Shown here one piece after another: positions 7,551 to 15,242 of a stretch of DNA of 46,640 nucleotides (positions are counted from its first letter, which is position 1; each line of letters starts with the position of its first letter). Below the pieces are notes generated by a model. It saw only the letters and a list, made by a program, of their open reading frames with translations, was not told the DNA's origin and ran no database searches. The stretch lies in contig NZ_FNWU01000011.1 of the NCBI RefSeq assembly GCF_900108505.1, positions 1 through 46,640 on the forward strand, read 5' to 3'. Source of the stretch: Halopenitus malekzadehii. Lineage in GTDB: Archaea; Halobacteriota; Halobacteria; Halobacteriales; Haloferacaceae. The translations under genes and the position numbers were made by a program.

Positions 7551-8633
7551 ATGAGTGACGACCCGATCGAACACCGACGCCTCATCGTCGCCGGGACCGG
7601 GATCGCCGGCCTCACAGCCGGTATCTACGCCGCGCGGGCGAACAACGATCCCCTCATTCTCGAGGGCGACGAGCCGGGCGGACAGCTCACGCTGACGACC
7701 GACGTCGAGAACTATCCGGGCTTTTCGGAGGGGATCGGCGGCCCCGAACTGATCACCGAGATGAAGGCGCAGGCCACGAAGTTCGGCGCCGAGACGAAGA
7801 ACGGCGTCGTCGAGTCGGTCGACGACTCGGATCGCCCGTTCCGCGTCAAGCTGACGAACGGCGACGTCTACACCTGCGACGCGTTCATCGCCGCGTCCGG
7901 AGCCTCCGCGCGGACCCTCGGCATCCCCGGCGAGGACGAGCTGATGGGCTACGGCCTCTCGACGTGTGCGACCTGCGACGGCGCCTTCTTCCGCGGCGAG
8001 GACATGCTCGTGGTCGGCGGCGGCGACGCGGCGATGGAGGAGGCGAACTTCCTCACCAAGTTCGCCGATACGGTCTACATCGCCCACCGGCGCGAGGAGT
8101 TCCGCGCCGAGGACGTCTGGATCGACCGCGTGATGGAGAAGGTCGAGGACGGCGAGATCGAGATCCTCCGGAACACCGAGGTCACCGAGCTCCACGGCAC
8201 GCCCGAGGAGGGGATCGACCAGGTGACCCTCGTCGAGCACCCCGACGGGCACCCCACGGAGAAGCTCGAGGACCCCGATACGGCCGACGAGGTCGAGGAG
8301 TACGACTTCGACGTCGGCGCCGTGTTCTTCGCCATCGGTCACACCCCGAACACCGACTACCTCGCGGACACCGGCGTCGAACTCGACGAGGCCGGCTACC
8401 TCAAAACCGCCGGCGGCGACGGCGGCGGTCAGACGAAAACCGGCGTCGAGGGACTGTTCGGCGCCGGCGACGTGGTGGACTTCCACTACCAGCAGGCGGT
8501 CACCGCCGCCGGAATGGGCAGCAAGGCCGCGATCGACGCCGACGAGTACCTGACGGAGCTGGAACGCGCCGGCGAACTCGCCGACACGGACATCGCCGAC
8601 GCGGACGCGGAGGCCGCGACCGCCGACGACTGA
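7551..8633 (+). CDS. trxB: Thioredoxin-disulfide reductase
   Basis: The 360-residue flavoprotein has the FAD Rossmann motif GTGIAGLTAG (about 15-24), the redox pair Cys139/Cys142 in STCATCDGAFF, the NADPH motif GGGDAAMEE (156-164) and the C-terminal FAD contact GLFGAGDVVD. It would reduce thioredoxin in the cytoplasm. ATG 7551 is chosen because the family begins near MSDDPIEHRRLIVAG, and CATACG about 28 bases upstream could be the TATA box. A 40-residue acidic tail is typical of haloarchaeal proteins. The gene is convergent with menD, only 12 bases apart. Confidence 0.93.
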   Translation: MSDDPIEHRRLIVAGTGIAGLTAGIYAARANNDPLILEGDEPGGQLTLTTDVENYPGFSEGIGGPELITEMKAQATKFGAETKNGVVESVDDSDRPFRVKLTNGDVYTCDAFIAASGASARTLGIPGEDELMGYGLSTCATCDGAFFRGEDMLVVGGGDAAMEEANFLTKFADTVYIAHRREEFRAEDVWIDRVMEKVEDGEIEILRNTEVTELHGTPEEGIDQVTLVEHPDGHPTEKLEDPDTADEVEEYDFDVGAVFFAIGHTPNTDYLADTGVELDEAGYLKTAGGDGGGQTKTGVEGLFGAGDVVDFHYQQAVTAAGMGSKAAIDADEYLTELERAGELADTDIADADAEAATADD

Positions 8634-8645
8634 CGACCCTGCCGC

Positions 8646-10499
8646 CTATTCTTCGCCGTCGGTCGCCGCCAGCGCCGCAGTCGTCGCCTCCTCGCTGAGT
8701 CGCTTGCGAACGCGGTGGCTCGCTTCGGCGTCGACGTGCACCTCGATCAGGGTGCTCCCGTCCCGGGCCAGCGATTCCCGATACGCCGACGCGAGGTCCT
8801 CGCTCGTACCGTCTCCGTCCTCACCTCCATCTCCATCCCCGTCACGGGCATCGACGGTCACGTACCGGAGCCCGTACTGGTCGGCCAGCGTCGAGAACTC
8901 GATCCCGTGTGGCGTCTTGAACCACTCCGTGAACTCGGGATCGTACTCCTCTATCGGCAGTTTGTGGAAGATCCCGCCGCCGTCGTTGTTGACCGCGACG
9001 ATCGTCGCATCGACGTCACACCGGTCGAGCGCCAGCAGCCCGTTGGAGTCGTGATACAGCGCCAGATCCCCGGTGAGCAGCGTGAGGTCGTCCGTCGTCG
9101 CCGACCCGGCTCCGAGCGCGGACGAGACGATCCCGTCGATCCCGGAGACGCCGCGGTTGCCGCAGACGGTGAGGCTCGTGGTTCCCGGGCGCCCGAACCG
9201 GTCGAGGTCCCGGACCGGCATCGAGTTGGAGACGAACAGCGTCGCGGGGTCGGGCAGCTCCGCGAGCAGCGTCTCCGCGACGCGTCCCTCGTGGAACGCG
9301 TCGGCGGACTCCAGAGCCGAGAACGCCGCATCGTCGGCGCGTTCCCACTGGTTCGCGAACGCGCCGCCCGTATCCCCACTCCCGACGCTCGTTCGTCCAC
9401 CACGACCCGACGCGCCGACGAGCCGGGACAGGTCGCCACAGAGCCGGTTCGGCTCCGCGATCACGAGGTCGGTCGCCGCGAACTCGGCCTCCCGCCAGCG
9501 GCCGGCGGGGTCGACGACGTACTGGTCGGCGTCCGTGGCGGCGAGGTATTTCCGCAGCGACTTCGAGGTCGGGGACGCGCCGAGTCGGAGGACGACCTCG
9601 GGATCGCGCCAGGTGGGCGTCGACGCACCCGCCACGTCCGCGGAGAGATAGGCGTCGTAGCCGCCGATCACGGGTGCAACCCGGGCGTGGCCGCCGAACC
9701 GGAGCCCGGAGAGTGGATCGGCGAGGATCGGGTACCCGGTTGCGTGCGAGAGAGCCGTGATCGCCTCGGCGTCGAGCCCGGGCGGATCGGCCGGCCCGGC
9801 GACGATCAGACCGCGGTCGGCCTCCAGAGCCGACGCGAGCGCGCGCAGGTCGCGGTCGTCCAGTCTGGCCGCGCCGGTCGTCCGGCCGACGTAGGGTCCG
9901 TCGCGTCCCGACTCCGCGGCCGGATCGAGGTCCGTCGGCACGTCGCCGGGAACCGGCGCCGGCTCGAGAGGCTTCGCAAACGGGACGTTGAGATGGACGG
10001 GACCGGGGTCGGTCCCCTCAGCGGCGGCGAGCGCCCGAGCGACGGTGGTCCGGACCGAGGCGAGCGCCCGGTCGGACGCGGCGGGCTCCGGAAGGTCCTT
10101 ATAATACCGGACGGCGTCGCCGTAGAGCTTCTCCTGGTCGGCGGTCTGGTTGGCTCCGGAGTCACGCAGCTCCGGCGGGCGGTCGGCGGTGAGCGCAAGC
10201 AGCGGGACGCGACCCTGGTCGGCCTCCATCACCGCCGGGTGGTAGTTCGCGGCCGCGGTTCCGGAGGTACACACGAGCGGCGTCACCTCGCCGGTGCGGC
10301 GCGCGCGGCCCAGCGCGAAAAAGGCCGCCGACCGTTCATCGAGCTGGGAGAAGACGTGGACGTCCTCGTGGCGGGCGAACGCCATCGTCAGCGGCGTCGA
10401 ACGACTGCCGGGGGAGACGACGGCCGCCGAGACGCCGGCGCTCGCCAGTTCGTCGACGATCGCCGTCGCCCACAGCGTGTTCCGGTTCGGCGCGGTCAT
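8646..10499 (-). CDS. menD: MenD, SEPHCHC synthase (menaquinone biosynthesis)
   Basis: The 617-residue product is a thiamine-diphosphate enzyme that joins isochorismate and 2-oxoglutarate early in menaquinone synthesis. The N-terminal domain has VVSPGSRSTPLTMAF and the cofactor-contacting VCTSGTAAANY. The C-terminal domain has FVSNSMPVRDLD and the ThDP/metal motif GDLALYHDSNGLL followed by NNDGGGIF. Length and motif order fit MenD. The other men genes are not in this window, so menD is separated from them here. A TTATAA box at 10524-10529 lies 27 bases before the start, indicating a leaderless transcript. Confidence 0.93.
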   Translation of the reverse strand: MTAPNRNTLWATAIVDELASAGVSAAVVSPGSRSTPLTMAFARHEDVHVFSQLDERSAAFFALGRARRTGEVTPLVCTSGTAAANYHPAVMEADQGRVPLLALTADRPPELRDSGANQTADQEKLYGDAVRYYKDLPEPAASDRALASVRTTVARALAAAEGTDPGPVHLNVPFAKPLEPAPVPGDVPTDLDPAAESGRDGPYVGRTTGAARLDDRDLRALASALEADRGLIVAGPADPPGLDAEAITALSHATGYPILADPLSGLRFGGHARVAPVIGGYDAYLSADVAGASTPTWRDPEVVLRLGASPTSKSLRKYLAATDADQYVVDPAGRWREAEFAATDLVIAEPNRLCGDLSRLVGASGRGGRTSVGSGDTGGAFANQWERADDAAFSALESADAFHEGRVAETLLAELPDPATLFVSNSMPVRDLDRFGRPGTTSLTVCGNRGVSGIDGIVSSALGAGSATTDDLTLLTGDLALYHDSNGLLALDRCDVDATIVAVNNDGGGIFHKLPIEEYDPEFTEWFKTPHGIEFSTLADQYGLRYVTVDARDGDGDGGEDGDGTSEDLASAYRESLARDGSTLIEVHVDAEASHRVRKRLSEEATTAALAATDGEE

Positions 10500-10523
10500 A
10501 CGGGTCGGTTCGTCCCCGACCGC

Positions 10524-10529
10524 TTATAA
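10524..10529 (-). promoter_or_regulatory. menD TATA box
   Basis: The palindromic CTTATAAG at 10523-10530 is centred 27 bases upstream of the menD ATG on the minus strand, the standard distance for a leaderless archaeal start. Confidence 0.6.
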
Positions 10530-10629
10530 GCCGGCGAAAGCGGTCGCTCCGGATCGGCGGTCCGTCGCCGCCGAGCCGCGTTCGTCCGTTTCTGCAAGCC
10601 TTATGCCCGCCGACGGCCTCGGATCGCGT

Positions 10630-11307
10630 ATGAGCGAGGACGACGCCGAAGCGATCGAGTTCGAGGACCATCCGGATGTCGAGACCAAGGCGTCCACGGA
10701 TGCGGACGCTGACGACGTGGACGCGGACGGTTCGGACACCACAACCGGGGATGTGGACGACGGCGGCGAGCCGACCCTCGCCGACCGCGTCGCCGACCTC
10801 GACGACGAGGACGCGGCGGCGATCGCCGAGGCGGTCGCGGACCTCGAAGCGCGCGTCGAGGAACTCGAGGCCGAGACCGACGAGCAGGCCGCGGAGATCA
10901 AGGACCTCACCGACCGGCTCAAGCGCAAGCAGGCGGACTTCCAGAACTACAAACAGCGTGCGAAGCGCAAACAGGAGTCGATCAAGGAGCGTGCCGCCGA
11001 GGACCTGATCGAGCGGATCCTCCCCGTTCGGGACAACCTCCAGCGCGCGCTCGAACAGGAGGAGGGCGCCGACATCCGACCGGGCGTCGAGTCCACCCTC
11101 GAGGAGTTCGACCGGGTGCTCGCGGACGAGGACGTCGAGCCGATCGAGCCGGAGCCGGGCACGGACGTCGATCCCACCCGCCACCAGGTGATGCTCCGCG
11201 TCGACAGCGACCAGCCCGCGGGCACGATCGCCGAGGTGTTCCAGCCCGGCTACGAGCTCGGCGAGTCCGTGATCCGCGAGGCGCAGGTCACCGTCAGCGA
11301 GGAGTAG
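10630..11307 (+). CDS. grpE: GrpE nucleotide exchange factor
   Basis: The 225-residue product has an acidic, disordered N-terminal region (about 1-70), a long coiled-coil helix (about 75-125, LEARVEELEAETDEQ to RLKRKQADFQNYKQR) and the four-helix/beta-wing GrpE head. That head includes LIERILPVRDNLQRAL and the C-terminal VFQPGYELGESVIREAQV. It would release ADP from DnaK. ATG 10630 lies about 28 bases after CCTTATG, a likely TATA box. Neither dnaK nor dnaJ follows: the next gene, surE, is on the other strand. Confidence 0.94.
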   Translation: MSEDDAEAIEFEDHPDVETKASTDADADDVDADGSDTTTGDVDDGGEPTLADRVADLDDEDAAAIAEAVADLEARVEELEAETDEQAAEIKDLTDRLKRKQADFQNYKQRAKRKQESIKERAAEDLIERILPVRDNLQRALEQEEGADIRPGVESTLEEFDRVLADEDVEPIEPEPGTDVDPTRHQVMLRVDSDQPAGTIAEVFQPGYELGESVIREAQVTVSEE

Positions 11308-11370
11308 CGCGGGACGCGGTCGTGGCCGCCGGCGTCGGTCCGATCCCGACCCCAGTTTCCTTCAGTCGCC

Positions 11371-12228
11371 TCAGTCGCCGCCGGCACCGGACCCAGCGTC
11401 GGCCACCGGTTCCGGGTCGGTCTCGGCGCTGTACGCCTCCGCGAGCCCGTCGAGCGCCTCGTGGTGCTCCGAGGCGTGCGGGACGGACAGCGGGGAGACC
11501 GACACGCGGCCCTCGACGATTGCCCGGCGGTCGGTCCCCTCGGGGTCGGGCACGTCGCCGGTGCGCATCCGGTCCCAGATCCGGTCGTGAAGCGTGATGT
11601 CGCCGGTGTCGGCGTCCCACTCGGCGTCCATCTCGTAGAGGGTCGAGGGCTCCGTGACCGCGATCGCGGCGCGCTCGCCCGGCAGCGGCCCCGACTCGCC
11701 GTCGGCCATCGGGGCGTTCACGTTGAGGTAGTCGGCGTGGTCGAAGACGCCGGCGTCGATCGCGTGATCGACGAGGTAGCGCGTCACGGCGGCCGCGTGC
11801 GCGAAGTGCTCCGGGTCGGGCTCGAGTTCCCACCAGTCGTCGCCGCCCGGCACGTACATCGAGGTGGCGATCGCGGGGACCTCGAAGAAGGCGGCCTCGA
11901 CGGCGGCCGAGACGGTGCCTGACCGGCCCAGGACGTACTCGCCGAGGTTCGCGCCCTTGTTACAGCCGGAGACGACGGCGTCGGCGTTCGGAACGAGCTC
12001 GCCCAGGCCGGCGACGACGCAGTCGGCCGGCGTGCCCTCGACGGCGTAGCCCAGGTCGTGGTCGTGGACGACGACGTCCTGGGAGATCGACCGCCCGACC
12101 GCGCTCTGGTCGGCGGCGGGGGCGACCGCAACCACGTCGTAGGCCGGGGTGAGGGCGTCGTACAGCGCGCGAAACCCGACGGTCTCGATCCCGTCGTCGT
12201 TCGTGAGAAGGATCCGATCGACGCTCAT
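11371..12228 (-). CDS. surE: SurE, 5'/3'-nucleotidase
   Basis: The 285-residue product begins with the SurE metal site ILLTNDDGIE, followed by VAPAADQSAVGRS, GTPADCVV and VVSGCNKGANLGEYVLGRSGTVSAA, in the family order. It is a metal-dependent phosphatase acting on nucleoside monophosphates. The frame is open seven codons further upstream, but ATG at 12228 places the metal motif near the N-terminus as usual. A CTTAAAA box at about 12249-12255 lies 25 bases upstream. The C-terminal 15 residues are a Gly/Ala/Asp tail with no recognised role. Confidence 0.93.
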   Translation of the reverse strand: MSVDRILLTNDDGIETVGFRALYDALTPAYDVVAVAPAADQSAVGRSISQDVVVHDHDLGYAVEGTPADCVVAGLGELVPNADAVVSGCNKGANLGEYVLGRSGTVSAAVEAAFFEVPAIATSMYVPGGDDWWELEPDPEHFAHAAAVTRYLVDHAIDAGVFDHADYLNVNAPMADGESGPLPGERAAIAVTEPSTLYEMDAEWDADTGDITLHDRIWDRMRTGDVPDPEGTDRRAIVEGRVSVSPLSVPHASEHHEALDGLAEAYSAETDPEPVADAGSGAGGD

Positions 12229-12314
12229 ACCGACTCCAGGGTCGGACACTTAAAAAACGCTCCGCCACCGCGGCGGACCGAACGCTGGGAGGGCCGTCAA
12301 GAGGGGAAGGTGAT

Positions 12315-12761
12315 CTAGTTGGTTGGGGCGGTCTGTGAACCGAGCGTCGCGGATGAATCACCGTTGGCGGATCGCCAGTTTACGGAGACGGTTTCGCCGT
12401 CCCAGGTGCTACTATCACTACCTTTCCAAACATCATAGCTACTTCCCGCTGACACATCTCCGTCCCAACTCGTATCTCCGTTAAGTGTGATTCCGCCGGT
12501 CGCGTTGACGGTAACCGTGTCACTGCTGGCGTCGATCGTATCGCCGCCGGCGTGACTGATCGTCACGTTGTTTTCGTCGTTGAAGTCGAAGTTGAAACTC
12601 GCGGTCGGCTGGGTGTTCTGCAGGTCGTCGCCGAGGCCGAGGACGAACGTCCCGATGACGGCGGCCAGGATGACCGTAATCGCCACCATCAGGATCACGC
12701 CGATCACCGGCGAGACCGCTCTATCCTCCGTAAACAGGGTCTTGAGGTCGTGTAGGTTCAT
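12315..12761 (-). CDS. Type IV pilin, PilA-like (first of three paralogues)
   Basis: The 148-residue product has a short positively and negatively charged leader ending EDRAVSPVIGVILMVAIT, the haloarchaeal Pilin_N domain. A prepilin peptidase would cut between Arg and Ala, leaving the hydrophobic helix to build the pilus core. The mature part is a Thr/Ser/Asp/Gly-rich beta domain ending TVNWRSANGDSS-like and LGSQTAP, a C-terminal motif shared by all three paralogues. It is preceded by a conserved promoter element and a structured leader of about 69 bases. No pilus ATPase or platform gene is nearby. Confidence 0.9.
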   Translation of the reverse strand: MNLHDLKTLFTEDRAVSPVIGVILMVAITVILAAVIGTFVLGLGDDLQNTQPTASFNFDFNDENNVTISHAGGDTIDASSDTVTVNATGGITLNGDTSWDGDVSAGSSYDVWKGSDSSTWDGETVSVNWRSANGDSSATLGSQTAPTN

Positions 12762-12830
12762 TGGTGTATGCGCAGTCCTGGGACTCGTACGCCGACCGAT
12801 CGTCGATCGGGTCCCTCCTCCCAGCGGCTG
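12762..12830 (-). promoter_or_regulatory. Conserved structured leader of pilin gene 1
   Basis: Transcription is expected near 12830, about 27 bases after the TATA box. The leader can fold into an outer stem, TCCCAG 12819-12824 with CTGGGA 12778-12783. This encloses an inner hairpin, CCGATCG 12796-12802 with CGATCGG 12804-12810. The outer stem closes 16 bases before the start codon. The same nested fold is possible in the leaders of pilin genes 2 and 3. Confidence 0.5.
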
Positions 12831-12853
12831 ACGATCATAGATTAATTCTAGAA

Positions 12854-12880
12854 GTATATAAAAACACGCTTCAAAATATC
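12854..12880 (-). promoter_or_regulatory. Shared pilin promoter element, copy 1
   Basis: On the plus strand this reads GTATATAAAAACACGCTTCA and continues AAATATC. It consists of a TATA box with an upstream GCTTCAAA block. Closely matching copies lie at 13589-13615 and 14673-14699, each 91-96 bases before a pilin start codon. Confidence 0.6.
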
Positions 12881-13002
12881 AAAATTGGTAGCGAGAAGGC
12901 CGCTATCCCGGGTATGCCGACAGTTAGCGTTGTTCGACTCGACCGGGATTCGCGTCGGGAGCGATATAAAAACGACGGTCGGACGCGGGATCGACGATCG
13001 CG

Positions 13003-13500
13003 TTAGGGCGCCGTCTGCGAGGCGAGCGTCGCCGACGAATCGCCGTTGGCGGACTGCCAGTTCACGGTGACCGTTTCGCCGTTCCAGTATCCTTCTGCAT
13101 CGTTATCGTTAGTAGTTCCATTATAAACGTACAGCGTTTCACTGTCTCCGGCACCGATCTCCTCATTCCAGTCGAACGGAGCCTCGGACGGCGCTTCATC
13201 GCTCGAGTCGTTCAGTACCTTGTCACCAGTTACCGCCACGGTTACCTGATCGCTACTGGAGATAACGTCACCGCCACCGTGACTGATCGTGACCGACTCC
13301 GGCGCTGATCCGTTCGCGTTGAAGTTCATATTGAAGCTTGCGGTCGGTTGGTTGTTCTGTAGGTCGTCGCCCAGCCCGAGCACGAACGTGCCGATGACGG
13401 CCGCCAGAATGACCGTGATCGCCACCATCAGGATCACGCCGATCACTGGCGAGACCGCTCGATCGTCCGTAAACAGGGTTTTGATGTCGTGAAGTTGCAT
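13003..13500 (-). CDS. Type IV pilin, PilA-like (second paralogue)
   Basis: The 165-residue product begins MQLHDIKTLFTDDRAVSPVIG and shares its hydrophobic N-terminal helix almost residue for residue with the other two pilins. The next LGLGDDLQNNQPTASFN stretch is also shared. The body diverges and is longer than in paralogue 1 (GDKVLNDSSDEAPSEAPFDWNEE region), then ends in the common VNWQSANGDSSATLASQTAP motif. Cleavage is expected between Arg and Ala of DRAVSP. The gene lies 241 bases upstream of paralogue 1 and has its own promoter and leader, so the two are separate transcription units rather than one operon. Confidence 0.9.
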   Translation of the reverse strand: MQLHDIKTLFTDDRAVSPVIGVILMVAITVILAAVIGTFVLGLGDDLQNNQPTASFNMNFNANGSAPESVTISHGGGDVISSSDQVTVAVTGDKVLNDSSDEAPSEAPFDWNEEIGAGDSETLYVYNGTTNDNDAEGYWNGETVTVNWQSANGDSSATLASQTAP

Positions 13501-13565
13501 TGTGAAGAATCAGTCCTGGGACGATCCACCGATCGATTCGATCGGTGGATTCCGCCCAACATCTG
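13501..13565 (-). promoter_or_regulatory. Conserved structured leader of pilin gene 2
   Basis: The inner hairpin is the strongest of the three: ATCCACCGATCGA (13524-13536) and TCGATCGGTGGAT (13538-13550) are perfect inverted 13-mers separated by one base. It is enclosed by an outer stem, CTGGG 13516-13520 with CCCAA 13555-13559 (one G-U pair in RNA). The outer stem closes 15 bases before the start codon. Confidence 0.55.
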
Positions 13566-13588
13566 ACAACAAAACCTACGTGCTCAAC

Positions 13589-13615
13589 GTATATAAACAA
13601 CAGCTTCAAAACAAC
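13589..13615 (-). promoter_or_regulatory. Shared pilin promoter element, copy 2
   Basis: The plus strand reads GTATATAAACAACAGCTTCA then AAACAAC. It matches copies 1 and 3 in the TATA box and the GCTTCAAA block and lies about 92 bases before the pilin 2 start codon. Confidence 0.6.
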
Positions 13616-13743
13616 CGCGATCGTGTGTGTGAGGCCCTCTCTATGCTGTTTGCGGGTGGTTGGCATCCAACGGTAAGGATGGCGATCGTGGTCGACGCCC
13701 CTCCACCCAACCATTAAGCCGATCGTCGGAGACGAGTCGATCG

Positions 13744-13977
13744 ATGACGTCCCAGTCCCCGCCGTCCCTCCCGCGAAGCTGGACCGCCGCCGTGATCATC
13801 CTCGGCACCCTGATCCTCGGCTATTCGGTGATCATCGCCGGGCAGATCCTGCTCGGCGTCATTCCGGTACTCCTGCTCGTCCTGTTGTATCTTCTCTGGC
13901 GGTTCGTCGTCGCCGTCGAGTCGATCGCCGACGCCCAACAGCGACTCGCCGCACGCCGAGAGCGACGGGAGCGATAA
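13744..13977 (+). CDS. Small two-helix membrane protein of unknown function
   Basis: The 77-residue product has two hydrophobic helices at about residues 13-32 and 34-53 (AAVIILGTLILGYSVIIAG; IPVLLLVLLYLLWRFVVAV). These are followed by an amphipathic, Arg-rich C-terminal helix (IADAQQRLAARRERRER) that would face the cytoplasm. ATG 13744 is preferred over an upstream in-frame start because ATTAAG about 30 bases before it looks like a TATA box. It lies opposite in direction to the pilin genes, between paralogues 2 and 3. I do not recognise the family, and a pilus-related role is only suggested by position. Confidence 0.65.
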   Translation: MTSQSPPSLPRSWTAAVIILGTLILGYSVIIAGQILLGVIPVLLLVLLYLLWRFVVAVESIADAQQRLAARRERRER

Positions 13978-14087
13978 TTGATCGACGACGCGTGATCCAG
14001 CGTGTGTGACACCGGAACCGTTTCCGGTTGGGTGTACGGTAGTCGCGAAACGACGACGGCTCGCCTGAAAAAAGCCGTTGAACTCGG

Positions 14088-14585
14088 TTATACCGTCGGT
14101 GCGTCCTGGGAGCCGAGCTGGGCGGAGGAGCTCCCGTCGGCAGATTCCCAGTTCACCGAGACGGTCTCGCCGTTCCAGGTGCTCCCAGAATCACTCTCGT
14201 TGTGCAGGTAGAACGTCTGGCTGCTCCCGGCACTCAGACTGTCGCTGTACGTCCACGTGAACGGGGAACTTTCATTACCGCCATCCGATGAATTTCCAAT
14301 ATCTGCACCACCAGTAACGGCGACCGTCACCGTGTCTTCACTGCTGATGCTGTCGCCGCCGCCGTGGGAGATTGTAACGCTGTCGTTTCCGCTGTCGTTA
14401 GTCTCGAAGTCGAAGTTGAAACTTGCGGTCGGCTGGGTGTTCTGCAGGTCGTCGCCCAGCCCGAGCACGAACGTGCCGATGACGGCCGCCAGAATGACCG
14501 TGATCGCCACCATCAGGATCACGCCGATCACCGGTGAAACCGCTCTATCCTCCGTGAACAGGTTCTTGAGGTCGTGTAGCTTCAT
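14088..14585 (-). CDS. Type IV pilin, PilA-like (third paralogue)
   Basis: The 165-residue product starts MKLHDLKNLFTEDRAVSPVIG, again with the shared Pilin_N helix and LGLGDDLQNTQPTASFNFDF continuation. The central part (NDSGNDSVTISHGGGDSISSED, then SSPFTWTYSDSLSAGSS) is closest in pattern to paralogue 2. The C-terminus ends WESADGSSSAQLGSQDAP, the family tail. An in-frame extension to 14672 exists, but ATG 14585 is the start equivalent to the paralogues and follows the conserved leader at the conserved distance. Cleavage is expected at DR/AVSP. Confidence 0.9.
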   Translation of the reverse strand: MKLHDLKNLFTEDRAVSPVIGVILMVAITVILAAVIGTFVLGLGDDLQNTQPTASFNFDFETNDSGNDSVTISHGGGDSISSEDTVTVAVTGGADIGNSSDGGNESSPFTWTYSDSLSAGSSQTFYLHNESDSGSTWNGETVSVNWESADGSSSAQLGSQDAPTV

Positions 14586-14649
14586 ATGTGCGTGTGTCCC
14601 CAACTGGGTCGTATCCCGATCGGTTCGATCGATTCCCGCCCAGCGACTG
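14586..14649 (-). promoter_or_regulatory. Conserved structured leader of pilin gene 3
   Basis: The outer stem is CTGGG 14604-14608 with CCCAG 14639-14643. The inner hairpin is shorter, CGATC 14617-14621 with GATCG 14627-14631. The outer stem closes 18 bases before the start codon, and the CTGACGATC block near the expected transcript start matches the pilin 1 leader. Confidence 0.5.
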
Positions 14650-14672
14650 ACGATCGGAGAAAACGGGTACAC

Positions 14673-14699
14673 CTATATAAAACATCGCTTGAAAGTATC
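14673..14699 (-). promoter_or_regulatory. Shared pilin promoter element, copy 3
   Basis: The plus strand reads CTATATAAAACATCGCTTGA then AAGTATC. It shares the TATA box and the GCTT-AAA block with copies 1 and 2 and lies about 91 bases before the pilin 3 start codon. Confidence 0.6.
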
Positions 14700-14779
14700 G
14701 GACTTGATAATTAAATGACGAATACGATCGCCGACCCCGTTCCCCCAAAAACACGCGCTCGATCGGGAGTGGACCGCCG

Positions 14780-15190
14780 CTACCCGTCGATCTCGACGTC
14801 CGTCTCGACCGGGTCGGCATCGTTGATCGCGACCGCGACGGTGTAGGTGCCGGACTCCTCGGGCGTGTCGACCGCGGGATACTCGACGACGATCACGTCG
14901 TCGGTTTCGAGGGCGTACCCGGTGTCGAGCGCGATCGTGTAGGAGTAGTCGTTCGTGTTGACGCCGCTCACGTGGGTCTCGTTGAACCGGCGATCGATCT
15001 CGCCGTCGGCGTCGGTGTCGACCCGAGCGAGACGTTGTCGTGGGCGACGGTTCCGACCGTGAACCGATCGCGGGGGTAGCTGACCGCGACGGCGTCCCAC
15101 TCCTCGCCGGCCGTCGCGTCGCCGGCGCTGAAACCGTGTCGAGGTCGAACCGTGGCGGAATCGGCCGGTTCCGGGGTCGGACCACGTCCA
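14780..15190 (-). pseudogene. Frameshifted C-terminal remnant of a haloarchaeal surface protein
   Basis: Three pieces in different minus-strand frames join into one sensible acidic sequence. The first is RFDLDT (around 15140). The second is FSAGDATAGEEWDAVAVSYP to NVSL (about 15130 to 15035). The third is ARVDTDADGEIDRRF to the stop at 14780, including GYALETDDVIVVEYPAVDTP and ending ETDVEIDG. Each change of frame needs a one-base loss or two-base gain, at about 15130 and 15033. The composition (Thr, Asp, alternating strands) is that of secreted haloarchaeal surface domains. No start or signal peptide is found. A sequencing error at two places is a less likely alternative. Confidence 0.6.
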
Positions 15191-15242
15191 GATCGGCCGG
15201 TTCCGGAACCCCGGGTCGCGACCGATCTCGGAGCCGGCGGCG

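Noticed and set aside
8634-8645. Terminator hairpin between trxB and menD
   Set aside because: The 12-base gap has no hairpin or T-tract that stands out; the genes simply converge.
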